From positions 12,410-60,894 of the forward strand of contig JARXKM010000003.1 in NCBI GenBank assembly GCA_030272785.1: DNA of 48,485 bases, given 5' to 3'. Positions 16,670 to 25,636 of the stretch are shown piece after piece (position 1 is the first letter of the stretch; every line of letters begins with the position of its first letter). Below the pieces are notes generated by a model. The model did no database searches. It worked only from the letters and a program-made list of their open reading frames with translations, and was not told the DNA's origin. The translations under genes and the position numbers were made by a program. The stretch is from Pseudomonadota bacterium. Lineage in GTDB: Bacteria > Pseudomonadota > Gammaproteobacteria > Burkholderiales > Burkholderiaceae_D.

Positions 16670-19600
16670 TTAGAACTCGTATTCGGCGGTCAAGCGCACC
16701 GAACGTGGCGTCCTGCGTGCCGCCACCTGCTGGTAGGTGCGCGCGATGTCGGCGCCGTCGTTGTAGGTTTCGTTGAGGCGCGTGGTGGTCGTGCGATCGA
16801 ACACGTTGAACACGTCAACTTTCACGTTCAAGCCCTTGAAGTAGCGCGGCGCATAGGCCAGGTTCAGGTCGAGCTGCGCCTGCCATGGCAAACGTCCCTG
16901 GCTGCCGCGCGGCGTGGCCACACCGTTGCAGTAGAAGTAGGCCGAGCCATAGTCGTTATCGAAGCGCAGCGAATCAGGCAGGTTGCCGATGCAGTTACGC
17001 GGCGAGCCGGACAGCAGCTGCAGATTAGCGCCCACGGTCAACTCCGGCAGCACCTGCATGAAGCCATAGGCCTTGATCGAATGGCGATGGTCGCCTGGCA
17101 GATAACCGTAGGCGTTGTACATCAACTCCTTGTGATCGTCGCTGATGGTCAGTCCCACGTCGCCGCCGCCGATAGTGTCGGTCTGGCCTTCCATATTGCC
17201 CTTCAGCGCAGACAGGGTGTAGGTGATCTTGCCATACCAGCCGTTGCTGAGCGGGTGTTCCACAAACAAGTTGAGCGCGCGGTAGGTACGTTCCGGTTTA
17301 GGATCGCCCCACTGCGCCGCAGTGATGTCCACCCGGCGCAGACCTTTACCGTCGGCGAAGTCGATCCACAGCGAATTGTCGCGACCCGGATTGATAATGG
17401 CGCACTGGAAGCCGCCCCAGCTGCGCGTGTCGACGCTGTTGCGCGCAGCCCAGGCGTCGATCGGACGCTGGTCGCAGGAATCGTCGTTGGTATCGTTCAT
17501 GCGGCGATACAGCACGCTGGCGCCAGCCACCAGCCGCTTGGTGAAGGCCTTCTCAAAGCCGAGCGAGAACTCGTCCTGCGACAGCGGCTTCAAGCCGATC
17601 GCGGTCACTTCGCGCGCATCGCGGCTCTGGCCGTAGGCATTGTTAGCCGAATATGGCTTGCCAATTGCATGCAGCCCGGTGGGCGCACCGGTGACGGGAT
17701 CGACGCCCGAGTAGGTGAAGAATTCGCTGGTCGAAGTGAATGGCGCGGCCATATTGCTCGACAGGTTGGACGGCACCGGCAAGTGGTAACGGCCGGCGTT
17801 GGCGAACAGCTTGAGCGTACCGTCGCCCAGATAGTCCCAGGTGGCGCCCAAACGCGGCGCGATCATATTACGCTGGGAGATGAAGGCGTCGCCGCTGCTG
17901 GTGTAGTTGGTGAACTGTTCGCGCCGCAGGCCCAGGTCCAGCAGCACGCGTTGCGTGACCTGGTAGTGATCCTGAACATATTGCGCCGACTGCTCGCTGG
18001 TCGGACGTGCCAGATTGCTGTAGATGTCCTTGCTCACGTAATAGCCCCGCGCGCCGTAACCGCCGCCCTGCGCCGGCGTTTCGGTTGCGCCGTTGATGGT
18101 GCGGGTCGGGTCGCTGGCCTTGCGGTAGGACCAGCGGTAGCCGCCAGCGAGCGAAAAACCGACCATCGATTCGACATCGATGCGGTCAATACCGCCGCGC
18201 AGCGCATGGTCACCCAGATGGTATTCCAGATCCAGGCGCTTGCCCTTCTGGCGGTCCGCGGACGCCGGATCGACCAGGTTGCCGCTCACCGTCTGCGGAT
18301 TCGCATAAGTCACGCCCGGCACCTGCACCGTAATACTGGACGATATCTGCGGCAGCGACGGATCGTAGCCGCCCGGGGTGCGCGTGTGGCTGGTGCGCGA
18401 ATTGCCATACAGCGCCGTCACAGTCAGGTTGTCGGTCAGGTAGCCGGTGTACTTGAAGATGTTGATGTTGGCGCCGGGAGCGGCGGCCGCGCCACAGCAG
18501 TTGACGGTGGTTTCGCCTGCGTTACCGGGCACATTGTTGTGCGAGTGCGTGGCGAAGTCGTAGCCGAAAGCCTGGCTATGATTGGTGGTGCGGTCATACA
18601 GCTTGGTATATTCGAAGTGGTGGTCCTCGGTCAGGTTGAAATCGATCTTGGCCAAAATGCGATCGACCTGGCTGCCGCTCTCGTTCCAGCCACTCAGCAG
18701 GCTCTTGGCGTTGGCGTCACTGGACACGCCCAGCGATCCGCTGTCGGTCCTGGTGCGCTCGGCCGCAACGAAAGCAAACAGCTTGTTCTTGATGATAGGA
18801 CCGCTGGCATACAAACCCGCCACTTTGGTGGTGGTGCTGTTGTCGGTGTTCGTCGACAGCAGCTTGCCGTCCGTGTCCGGATGCGCGCCCGTGTTTGGAT
18901 AGTAGGTGCTGACAGGGGTGCCTCTCAAACTGTTCGGGATGGTAGCGACCTTGCCGCCGAATTCAAAGTTGTTACCGCCGCTCTTGGTGGTGATGTTGAC
19001 CACACCGCCGGTCGAGCGGCCGAATTCCGAGCCGTAGCCGCCAGACAGCACCTGCAAGTTGGAGATGGCGCCGAACGGCAGTTCCGACGCGCCTACCTGG
19101 GTCAATATATTCGTAATCGGGAAGCCGTTGACGTAGAACGCATTTTCCGACTGGCCGGAGCCGCCGATGGAAGGCGCGTTGCCATATTGGCTGTTGGTGC
19201 CGCGCGCCACACCTGGAGTCAGCTGCACCACCGAGGCCACATCATTCGCCACCGGCAGCGCCTTCAGTTCCTTGGCCGTGAACACCACGCCGTTGTTGGT
19301 ATTGGAGACGTCGATCACGGTGCGGCTGCCGCGCACCACGACGGTCTCGCCCTGCCCCGCCGGCGCGGCGCCGAAGTTCACTTCCGAGCCGCTGCCGACC
19401 ACTGCTTCCACTTCCTGGGTCGACTGCACCGTACCGCCGCGCACCACGCGCGCCACGTAGCGCCCCGGCGGCATTGAGTTGGCCACGTAGCGGCCGGACG
19501 CATCCGGCGTCAGCGTCCGCTGCGTACCGGTAGCCAGATTCTGCAGCACCACGGTGGCACCGGCTGGCGATTTCACTTCGCCGAAGATGGTGGTGGTGGC

Positions 19601-19711
19601 GTTGGACTGGGCCCAAGCCTGGCCGCTGGATGCGGCGACGGTCAGCCCGATCAAGATGGCTGTGGCTTGGCGGATCGCGCTGTTGCGCAGTTTGAAACGG
19701 CTTTGATGCAT
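16670..19711 (-). CDS. TonB-dependent receptor, Oar-like, of the GalNAc locus
   Basis: Outer-membrane receptor of 1,013 residues. A signal peptide (cleavage near QAWAQ) precedes a carboxypeptidase-regulatory-like beta domain (about 38-115; TTIFGEVKSPAGATVVLQNL). The plug domain follows (about 125-245; VVNITTKSGG at its end), then a large barrel ending in the C-terminal RLTAEYEF, with the terminal Phe needed for outer-membrane assembly. Oar-like receptors take up peptides or glycans. Next to a GH31 glycosidase and GalNAc catabolic genes it is the natural candidate for import of GalNAc-containing oligosaccharides (the role named AgaO in Shewanella studies, though these proteins need not be orthologous). 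It lies 100 bases downstream of the GH31 gene. Confidence 0.9.
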   Translation of the reverse strand: MHQSRFKLRNSAIRQATAILIGLTVAASSGQAWAQSNATTTIFGEVKSPAGATVVLQNLATGTQRTLTPDASGRYVANSMPPGRYVARVVRGGTVQSTQEVEAVVGSGSEVNFGAAPAGQGETVVVRGSRTVIDVSNTNNGVVFTAKELKALPVANDVASVVQLTPGVARGTNSQYGNAPSIGGSGQSENAFYVNGFPITNILTQVGASELPFGAISNLQVLSGGYGSEFGRSTGGVVNITTKSGGNNFEFGGKVATIPNSLRGTPVSTYYPNTGAHPDTDGKLLSTNTDNSTTTKVAGLYASGPIIKNKLFAFVAAERTRTDSGSLGVSSDANAKSLLSGWNESGSQVDRILAKIDFNLTEDHHFEYTKLYDRTTNHSQAFGYDFATHSHNNVPGNAGETTVNCCGAAAAPGANINIFKYTGYLTDNLTVTALYGNSRTSHTRTPGGYDPSLPQISSSITVQVPGVTYANPQTVSGNLVDPASADRQKGKRLDLEYHLGDHALRGGIDRIDVESMVGFSLAGGYRWSYRKASDPTRTINGATETPAQGGGYGARGYYVSKDIYSNLARPTSEQSAQYVQDHYQVTQRVLLDLGLRREQFTNYTSSGDAFISQRNMIAPRLGATWDYLGDGTLKLFANAGRYHLPVPSNLSSNMAAPFTSTSEFFTYSGVDPVTGAPTGLHAIGKPYSANNAYGQSRDAREVTAIGLKPLSQDEFSLGFEKAFTKRLVAGASVLYRRMNDTNDDSCDQRPIDAWAARNSVDTRSWGGFQCAIINPGRDNSLWIDFADGKGLRRVDITAAQWGDPKPERTYRALNLFVEHPLSNGWYGKITYTLSALKGNMEGQTDTIGGGDVGLTISDDHKELMYNAYGYLPGDHRHSIKAYGFMQVLPELTVGANLQLLSGSPRNCIGNLPDSLRFDNDYGSAYFYCNGVATPRGSQGRLPWQAQLDLNLAYAPRYFKGLNVKVDVFNVFDRTTTTRLNETYNDGADIARTYQQVAARRTPRSVRLTAEYEF

Positions 19712-19811
19712 GCTGGTCTCTCCCTCGGTTGTGTTTTTGGTGGCGTAGTGGCGTGCAGGGTCCGCCCCGCTCTGTCGAGGGGGCGGTTGGTACTGTTTTC
19801 AGGCGATGTGT

Positions 19812-22800
19812 TTAGCGCAGCCGGACGGTCGCGCCTTCGGTGCCGATCAGCGCGGCGTTGGCCCAGTTGCCGCAGACCTGTGCCGGGCGAGCGCCGTGCG
19901 CACCCAGGGTGCGCAGGCTCAGTTGTGTCAAGCCGCGTACATCAAGCTCCGGCTTGACCACGGCCGGCGCCGCGATCAAACCGCTGTCGTACAGCAGCCG
20001 CTCGCCGCTCCAGACCTGGAACTGCAGGCCGCCGGCGAGGCGACAACTATCGTCCACGCCCAGGTCGGCGCGCAGCAGCTTCCAGTTACCGCTCAGTTGC
20101 AGGTCGATGCGGCTCGATGGGCCTACCCCCAGGCCCTTGTGGAACCACAGACCATTCATGCGCATCTCGCTGGCCTTGAGGCCGGCAGCGATGGCGGCAG
20201 GCTTGTCGCGGCCGATGGTTTTCGGCAGCGGCAGCTCGGACAGGTAGCGCTGCACTTCAGGCGCATCTGCCAGCTGATGCTCCATCACGTGGAACTCGGA
20301 CAGCGCGATTGGCGCTATGTCAGTCGGCACGACCGCATTGAAAGCGCGCACCACCGGTGCACCGGCGCCCGGCTGGGCCGCCGTCACCATCGGATCAAGG
20401 CTGGAGGCATTGTCGCCATCCGGATTCTGCACGCTCATGACGCGAAAGCGCAGCAGGCGGCCGGCCGTGGCAGGGAAGCCGATCGATTGGGTCCCTTCTT
20501 TCAACTCCAGCCTGCCCCGTTTGATCGGCGCACCCCAATCGCCGTTGTTGTCCCCCATGTAGATTTCGTAGTCGCGAATCTGCCCATGCTTCCAGTTCTT
20601 GTCGTTGCGCGGCGCCAGTTCGATGCCATCGATCAGGCGCCGCTCCGTAAAGCCAAGCACCCATTCAGGCGGGCCGCCCTGCACGGTCGGGCTGCGCGGG
20701 GTGCGGAACCAGGTGGCGGGATTGCCGTCGAGGGCGTTTTCAAGCGGATAGCCCGATTCCTCGGCCGCGCGGCTCAGCACCACCATGGCGTCGGCCGGCA
20801 AAGCGCGGCCCAACACTGGTGCGGCGGGGAAATCGTTGTCGGCCACGGCGATCATGGCGTCGCCCTGCACCACGAATTGCAGCGGCTGGCGAATATCCTG
20901 GCTGCGGCTCTTCACGTGCAGCGTGCCCTGGCGTTCGGCGGCGTCGAAGTACCAGCCTTCGACAGCGGCATCAAAGGCTGCGCGGCCGGCCAGCGCTGCC
21001 AACACGGCGCCGCCGGTGCGCACAGCGACAGGGCACTGGCGCGTCAGCACGCGCAGGGCGTAGGCCCGGCTGGCCTGCTGGCCGGCGTAGCTGCCCACTA
21101 CCGGATCCACGTCCACCACCATTACACCGCCGCTGGCCGCCGACATGCGGATGGTTTGCTGGCTGAACGCGCCGTCCTGATAACGGCGTGAATTGCCGTC
21201 GTCTTCGTACAGCGTGAACTGGGAATCGCCGTGCGGATACAGGTCAAGCGTCAGCACGTCCTTGGGCTTTTGACCGTCGTACAGCATTTCCGGATACATG
21301 GGCAGGATGGCGCCAGCACGCACGAACACGGGTAGCTTGTCGAGCGTGACGGCCAGGTCGATATCGCGTCCGCCCTTGCCTGCTGTGGCTTGGCGGCCGT
21401 CCCAGTAATCGAACCACTGGCCTTGTGGCAGGTGAATGCCGCGGCGCCAGCCCTGGCTGACTGCCTGGCTGCGATACACGGGCGCCACCAGCAGGTCGCG
21501 GCCGAGCAGGAACTGGTACTTATACGCTTCGGTGTAGGCGGCCGGGTCATCCTGGTTATCCCACATCAGGCCACGGACCAGCGGCGCGCCGCTTTGTTCG
21601 GTTTCGCGCATCAGCGTGTACATATAGGGCGTCAGACGCATCTTCAGCTTCAGGTAGCGCCGGTTGATGTCGCGGTAAGGCTGCGCGAACCACCAAGGGT
21701 GCTTGCGTTCGGCCGCCGCCCAGCCGGACATGCCCATCAGGACCGGCGTGAAGCTTTTCCATTGCAGGTCGCGAGTGTAAGTTTCGGGACTGCCGCCGAA
21801 AATGGCGTCGACGTCGCCAGTGGCGTAAGCCTGGCCGGACAGGCCGGAGCCGATCAGCGTCGGTACGTGCCAGCGGATGTAATCCCAGCTGGAGCTCTGG
21901 TCGCCGGTCCAGGTGACGGCGTAGCGCTGCGTGCCGGCCCAGCCCATCACGGTCCAGATGAAGGGCCGGCTGTCGGAATTGTTCAGGATGCCGTCGTAGG
22001 CCGATTTGTTCGCGTCCAGCGAGAATTGATAGCCCTTGCCGGTCCACGCAACGTCCAGCTTCTGCACGCGCGTGCCGGCGGTGCCGACTTCCCAGGCCAT
22101 TTTCTCGACGCCGTTTTCCGTCCACAGGCCGGTGCGGAAGCCATACTTGGCCAGGCCTTGCACTGTCTCCGGCAGCGATGCATAGCCGCAGCCGTAGCCG
22201 TCGTTGGGCAATATCCAGCCACCCGGCATGTCGTTTTCGCGATACTGACGCGCCACCGTGTCGATCACGTCGGGCGTGGTGCCGGTGGGGCCGTCGGTCC
22301 AGCCTTTCGGCGCGGTGCCGGGCTTTTTGACGTTATCGCCGTCGTTGTAGCAATCGGCGTCGCCGTATTCCAGCGCCCAGCGCGGCAGCATGCGCGCGCG
22401 GCCGGTCAATTCGGTGTAGCGGGCCAGCACATCGCGCATGTTCTTGCCGACGAAGTAGTAAGCGTCGAAACGCGCCTCATTATGTTCGAGCGAAATCTGT
22501 TCATTCTGGCGCAGATCGTAGCTGCCGTCCGACCAGGTATTGCGCAGCACGCCCCAGCCGCGTGAGCTCATCAAGAACGGCGCCGGGCTGGGGCGATCGC
22601 CCTCGTCCCAGCCGCCGGAGTAGGATACCTGCAGTTGCCGGCCCTTGAATTCATAGCGGCCATTCTGCTGGCCGCCGCCGAAGAAGCGTTCTGATTTGTC
22701 GCTCGACAGTGTCTGCACGCTTTGCTTATCACCCAGTTCCAGCGGCTGCACTTCGCGCCATAGCGGCTGGGCGTCGCCGGCGCGGAACAGGCTGAAACGC

Positions 22801-23141
22801 AGCGGCTTGCGGTCGACGCGCAAAGTGAGCGCCGGCGTCGTGATCAGAATATGATCGGCGTGTTCAGTCACACTATGCTCTACCGTGGCGGCAGGGGTCG
22901 CCACCACGATGGACGCCGCCTTGTTGCCAGGTCCGGTCAGTTCGGCTTTGGGGCCGGCCCAGATATGCAGCACGTCGGCGCGTGGCAGACTAAGCTGTAC
23001 ATGGGCGCCGGTGTCCGTGACCAGGTCCCATTGCTGGCCGGCGCCCGTACTGACGCTGCGCAGATTTCCCAGAGGAGCGGCCAGCAACGGCGCGCTAGCG
23101 AGCAGGCAGGTCAGACCAAGGAATGTCGAAACTTGTTTCAT
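19812..23141 (-). CDS. GH31-family glycosidase with F5/8 and NPCBM modules, probable alpha-N-acetylgalactosaminidase
   Basis: Secreted or periplasmic enzyme of 1,109 residues. The signal peptide ends after PLLA. The GH31 barrel spans roughly 130-600. The predicted nucleophile is Asp363 in KLDVAWTGKGY and the acid/base Asp414 in WTGDQSSSWD. A discoidin-like module lies at about 780-905 (YPLENALDGNPATWF). A C-terminal NPCBM (about 965-1109, starting LPKTIGRDKP and containing NGLWFHKGLGVGP) binds galactose-type sugars in related enzymes. The KxDVAW form of the nucleophile region and the NPCBM are features I associate with GH31 subfamily 18 alpha-GalNAcases rather than alpha-glucosidases. Setting beside aga genes supports this. 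The start at 23141 is chosen by the signal peptide; the frame runs open 87 codons further. Confidence 0.85.
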   Translation of the reverse strand: MKQVSTFLGLTCLLASAPLLAAPLGNLRSVSTGAGQQWDLVTDTGAHVQLSLPRADVLHIWAGPKAELTGPGNKAASIVVATPAATVEHSVTEHADHILITTPALTLRVDRKPLRFSLFRAGDAQPLWREVQPLELGDKQSVQTLSSDKSERFFGGGQQNGRYEFKGRQLQVSYSGGWDEGDRPSPAPFLMSSRGWGVLRNTWSDGSYDLRQNEQISLEHNEARFDAYYFVGKNMRDVLARYTELTGRARMLPRWALEYGDADCYNDGDNVKKPGTAPKGWTDGPTGTTPDVIDTVARQYRENDMPGGWILPNDGYGCGYASLPETVQGLAKYGFRTGLWTENGVEKMAWEVGTAGTRVQKLDVAWTGKGYQFSLDANKSAYDGILNNSDSRPFIWTVMGWAGTQRYAVTWTGDQSSSWDYIRWHVPTLIGSGLSGQAYATGDVDAIFGGSPETYTRDLQWKSFTPVLMGMSGWAAAERKHPWWFAQPYRDINRRYLKLKMRLTPYMYTLMRETEQSGAPLVRGLMWDNQDDPAAYTEAYKYQFLLGRDLLVAPVYRSQAVSQGWRRGIHLPQGQWFDYWDGRQATAGKGGRDIDLAVTLDKLPVFVRAGAILPMYPEMLYDGQKPKDVLTLDLYPHGDSQFTLYEDDGNSRRYQDGAFSQQTIRMSAASGGVMVVDVDPVVGSYAGQQASRAYALRVLTRQCPVAVRTGGAVLAALAGRAAFDAAVEGWYFDAAERQGTLHVKSRSQDIRQPLQFVVQGDAMIAVADNDFPAAPVLGRALPADAMVVLSRAAEESGYPLENALDGNPATWFRTPRSPTVQGGPPEWVLGFTERRLIDGIELAPRNDKNWKHGQIRDYEIYMGDNNGDWGAPIKRGRLELKEGTQSIGFPATAGRLLRFRVMSVQNPDGDNASSLDPMVTAAQPGAGAPVVRAFNAVVPTDIAPIALSEFHVMEHQLADAPEVQRYLSELPLPKTIGRDKPAAIAAGLKASEMRMNGLWFHKGLGVGPSSRIDLQLSGNWKLLRADLGVDDSCRLAGGLQFQVWSGERLLYDSGLIAAPAVVKPELDVRGLTQLSLRTLGAHGARPAQVCGNWANAALIGTEGATVRLR

Positions 23142-23258
23142 GGTGTGCTTTTTCGAAGGAATAATGCGTTGCGATGCAATTACTCTAGGAACAAAAACAA
23201 ACTTGGTCAACAAAAAGAAGGCAACAATCTCAAAACAGCGTAAAAATCTCGTCAAAAT

Positions 23259-23455
23259 CTTTCGATTGACATATTTCAATCGGCGCAGACTTTCTATTTC
23301 GTAGCAAAAACGATACACCAGCACGAGCAACCTACAAAAAACGACGCCGCAGACGGCGCTATCACAACAGTGAACTTTCTTTTTTACTTTCGAGTTTGAC
23401 ATTTAGAAAAAAAAACCTTATTCTTTCGATGCCCCAACCAGAATAAATCTTTCGA
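23259..23455. promoter_or_regulatory. Divergent control region with repeated CTTTCGA boxes (candidate AgaR operators)
   Basis: CTTTCGA occurs at 23259, 23387, 23423 and 23449, with partial CTTTC copies at 23290 and 23375, all on the plus strand in the AT-rich gap between the GH31 gene and agaS. DeoR-family AgaR proteins are known to bind repeated CTTTC-type motifs. The last copy overlaps the agaS ATG (23455) and would block its transcription or translation start. Both divergent operons can be controlled from here by the agaR product encoded 3.6 kb to the right. Confidence 0.65.
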
Positions 23456-24591
23456 TGACTACTTTACTCCAGCGTGTCCCGCAAGCCTGGCGCGATATCG
23501 GCGGCCTCGATACCGCCGAGGAAATCATCCACCAGCCTGCCATGTGGCGTGAACTCGCCGCCCATCTGGGCACGCAACAAAGCCGCATCGCTGCCTTTCT
23601 CGGCGACCATCTGCGAGACCCGCGACAGCGCGTCATCCTGACGGGCGCCGGCAGTTCGGCCTACGTCGGAGAAATCGTCGCCGATGAAATCAACGCCGCC
23701 TGGCCGTGCCAGGTGCGCGCCGTCGCCACCACCAGCTTGCTGACCCACCCTGCCCTGTACCTGGAAACGGATGCACCCACGCTGCTGGTATCCTTCGCCC
23801 GCAGCGGCAACAGCCCGGAAAGCACGGCCGCCGTACAGCTGGTGCGCGACCTGGTGCCGCATGCGCGCTTCCTCAATATCACCTGCAACGCCGACGGCGC
23901 GTTGGCGCAGCAAGGGGCACAGGACGAGGCGACTTTCAACCTGATGATGCCGGCCGCGAGCTGCGACCGCGGCTTCGCCATGACCAGCAGCTTCACCTGC
24001 ATGCTGCTCGCCGCGTTGTGCGTGCTGACGCCGGACTTCCAGCGGGACCGGCTGCACACGCTGGCCCTGCTTGGAGAACAAGCGTTGAGCGCCTGGTCCG
24101 CGCCGATAGCCGCGCTGGCCGCCGAGCCGGTGGCGCGCGTGGTCTACCTGGGTAGCGGACCGCTCGAAGCGCTGGCCAAGGAAGCCGCCTTGAAGATCCT
24201 GGAACTGACCGGCGGCAGCGTGCTGGCCATGGCCAACAGCGCGCTCGGCTTCCGTCACGGCCCCAAGGCGGCGCTCAACAAGGACACGCTCGTCGTGCTG
24301 TTCCGCAGCACCGATCCACTGGCGCGCCGCTACGAACACGACCTGCTGGTGGAACTGCGGCGCGAGCAAGTGGCGGGACGCTGCGTGACCGTGGGCGCCG
24401 GTGCCGACATCGCCATCGACGCGCCGCAGTGGCCAGATGCGTGGCTGGCAGCTTTATGGCTGCTGATGGCGCAGCAATACGCGCTGCACCAATCGGCCCT
24501 GCTGCAACTTCGTCCCGACAATCCTTTCGCCGGCGGCACCGTGAACCGTGTCGTCCAGGGCGTCACCATTTATCGCCATGAACAAATCTGA
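23455..24591 (+). CDS. agaS: AgaS: galactosamine-6-phosphate deaminase/isomerase (SIS domain)
   Basis: Cytoplasmic enzyme of 378 residues with two SIS domains (about 40-190 and 205-360), converting galactosamine-6-P to tagatose-6-P with loss of ammonia. Motifs: ILTGAGSSAYVGE, TLLVSFARSGNSPES, YLGSGPLEALAKEAALKILEL and NSALGFRHGPKAALN, the last with the Glu/His active-site context of glucosamine-phosphate isomerases of this type. Length fits AgaS (about 380) and not GlmS, as the glutaminase domain is missing. It is the first gene of the rightward operon; its ATG overlaps a CTTTCGA box, and no classic ribosome site is seen. It overlaps the kinase gene by 14 bases. Confidence 0.92.
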   Translation: MTTLLQRVPQAWRDIGGLDTAEEIIHQPAMWRELAAHLGTQQSRIAAFLGDHLRDPRQRVILTGAGSSAYVGEIVADEINAAWPCQVRAVATTSLLTHPALYLETDAPTLLVSFARSGNSPESTAAVQLVRDLVPHARFLNITCNADGALAQQGAQDEATFNLMMPAASCDRGFAMTSSFTCMLLAALCVLTPDFQRDRLHTLALLGEQALSAWSAPIAALAAEPVARVVYLGSGPLEALAKEAALKILELTGGSVLAMANSALGFRHGPKAALNKDTLVVLFRSTDPLARRYEHDLLVELRREQVAGRCVTVGAGADIAIDAPQWPDAWLAALWLLMAQQYALHQSALLQLRPDNPFAGGTVNRVVQGVTIYRHEQI

Positions 24592-25570
24592 ACCGCGCGG
24601 CTACCACGGCATCGACATTGGCGGCAGCAAGATCGAGCTGGTCGCCTATGCCGAGACGGACGACGTCCTGATAGAAGTGCATCGCGAACGCATCGCCACG
24701 CCTGGCACCGACTTCGCCGCCTTTTTGCAAGCCATGGAGGGATTGATCGGCCGCGCCGATGCGGCACTCGGCCTGCGCGCACCGGTCGGCATCGGCCTGC
24801 CCGGCGTGATCGACAGCGTCAGCGGACGTCATCTCAGCTCCAACGTGCCGGCATTCAACGGCCGGCTGGTGGTGAGCGCCCTGCAACAAGCCTTGCAACG
24901 CCCGCTCGCCTTCGGCAACGACTGCCAGTGCTTCGCCTTGTCCGAAGCGCAGGGCGGCGCGGCGGCCGGATTGGCGTCGATGTTTGGCGCCATCATCGGC
25001 ACTGGCGCCGGTGGCGGCTACTGCGTCGATGGCCGGCTGCTGCGCGGCTTGAACGGCGTGGCCGGCGAATGGGGCCACTGGCCGCTGCCGGCGTCACTGC
25101 TGCAGGCCTACGACCTGCCGCTGCATGCCTGCCCATGCGGCCGGCGCGGCTGCCTGGAACGCTATGTGTCTGGTCCTGGAATGAGTCTGCTGCACCGCCA
25201 CTTTGGCGGCGACGGCGAACCGCCGCTGGCCATCGTCGCGCGCGCGCAAACAGGTTCCGAAGCGGCCGCGCGCACGCTCGAAATACACGCCGATCTGCTG
25301 GGCCACGCGCTGGCCAGCCTGGTAATGGCGTTCGATCCCCACGCTATCGTGTTGGGTGGCGGGCTGTCGCAGCTCTCGCATCTGTATGAACAGCTGCCGG
25401 GCGCCGTGCGTCGCCATCTGTTTGCCGGTGTCCGGGTGCCGCCCATTCTGCCGCCAACCTTCGGCGACTCCGGTGGTGCGCGCGGAGCTGCCTTGCTGGC
25501 AAAGCAGCAGGTGCCCCGGTTGCATCTTCCAGCGGCCCATCAGGACGCGGCATCGACCGGCGCCGACTGA
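24578..25570 (+). CDS. agaK: ROK-family N-acetylgalactosamine kinase (AgaK-like)
   Basis: Sugar kinase of 330 residues. The phosphate-binding start GYHGIDIGGSKIELVAY, the catalytic Asp in LAFGNDCQCFALSE, the second phosphate loop MFGAIIGTGAGGGY, and the ROK zinc site HACPCGRRGCLERYVSGPG are all present. Relatives phosphorylate N-acetylhexosamines at C6. In the aga setting GalNAc is the expected substrate, making GalNAc-6-P for the deacetylase encoded three genes downstream. The start at 24578 overlaps the agaS end by 14 bases; an upstream in-frame start would extend into agaS. The symbol is given by context and family, since NagK-like activity on GlcNAc cannot be excluded. Confidence 0.85.
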   Translation: MNKSEPRGYHGIDIGGSKIELVAYAETDDVLIEVHRERIATPGTDFAAFLQAMEGLIGRADAALGLRAPVGIGLPGVIDSVSGRHLSSNVPAFNGRLVVSALQQALQRPLAFGNDCQCFALSEAQGGAAAGLASMFGAIIGTGAGGGYCVDGRLLRGLNGVAGEWGHWPLPASLLQAYDLPLHACPCGRRGCLERYVSGPGMSLLHRHFGGDGEPPLAIVARAQTGSEAAARTLEIHADLLGHALASLVMAFDPHAIVLGGGLSQLSHLYEQLPGAVRRHLFAGVRVPPILPPTFGDSGGARGAALLAKQQVPRLHLPAAHQDAASTGAD

Positions 25571-25636
25571 CTTCCACCGACATCGCCGACAGCAGCACAA
25601 CTTAACGCCACCTTTATCGTCCATCGCGCGCAGACC

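Noticed and set aside
17081-19477. Open plus-strand frame of ~800 codons opposite the Oar-like TonB receptor
   Set aside because: Antisense shadow of a high-GC gene; composition is Val/Ala/Arg/His-rich without domains, while the minus strand encodes a clear receptor.
19762-19792. CCGCCCC...GGGGCGG hairpin between GH31 and receptor genes as a terminator
   Set aside because: The stem is short and no T-run follows in the leftward direction; it is not convincing as a Rho-independent terminator.
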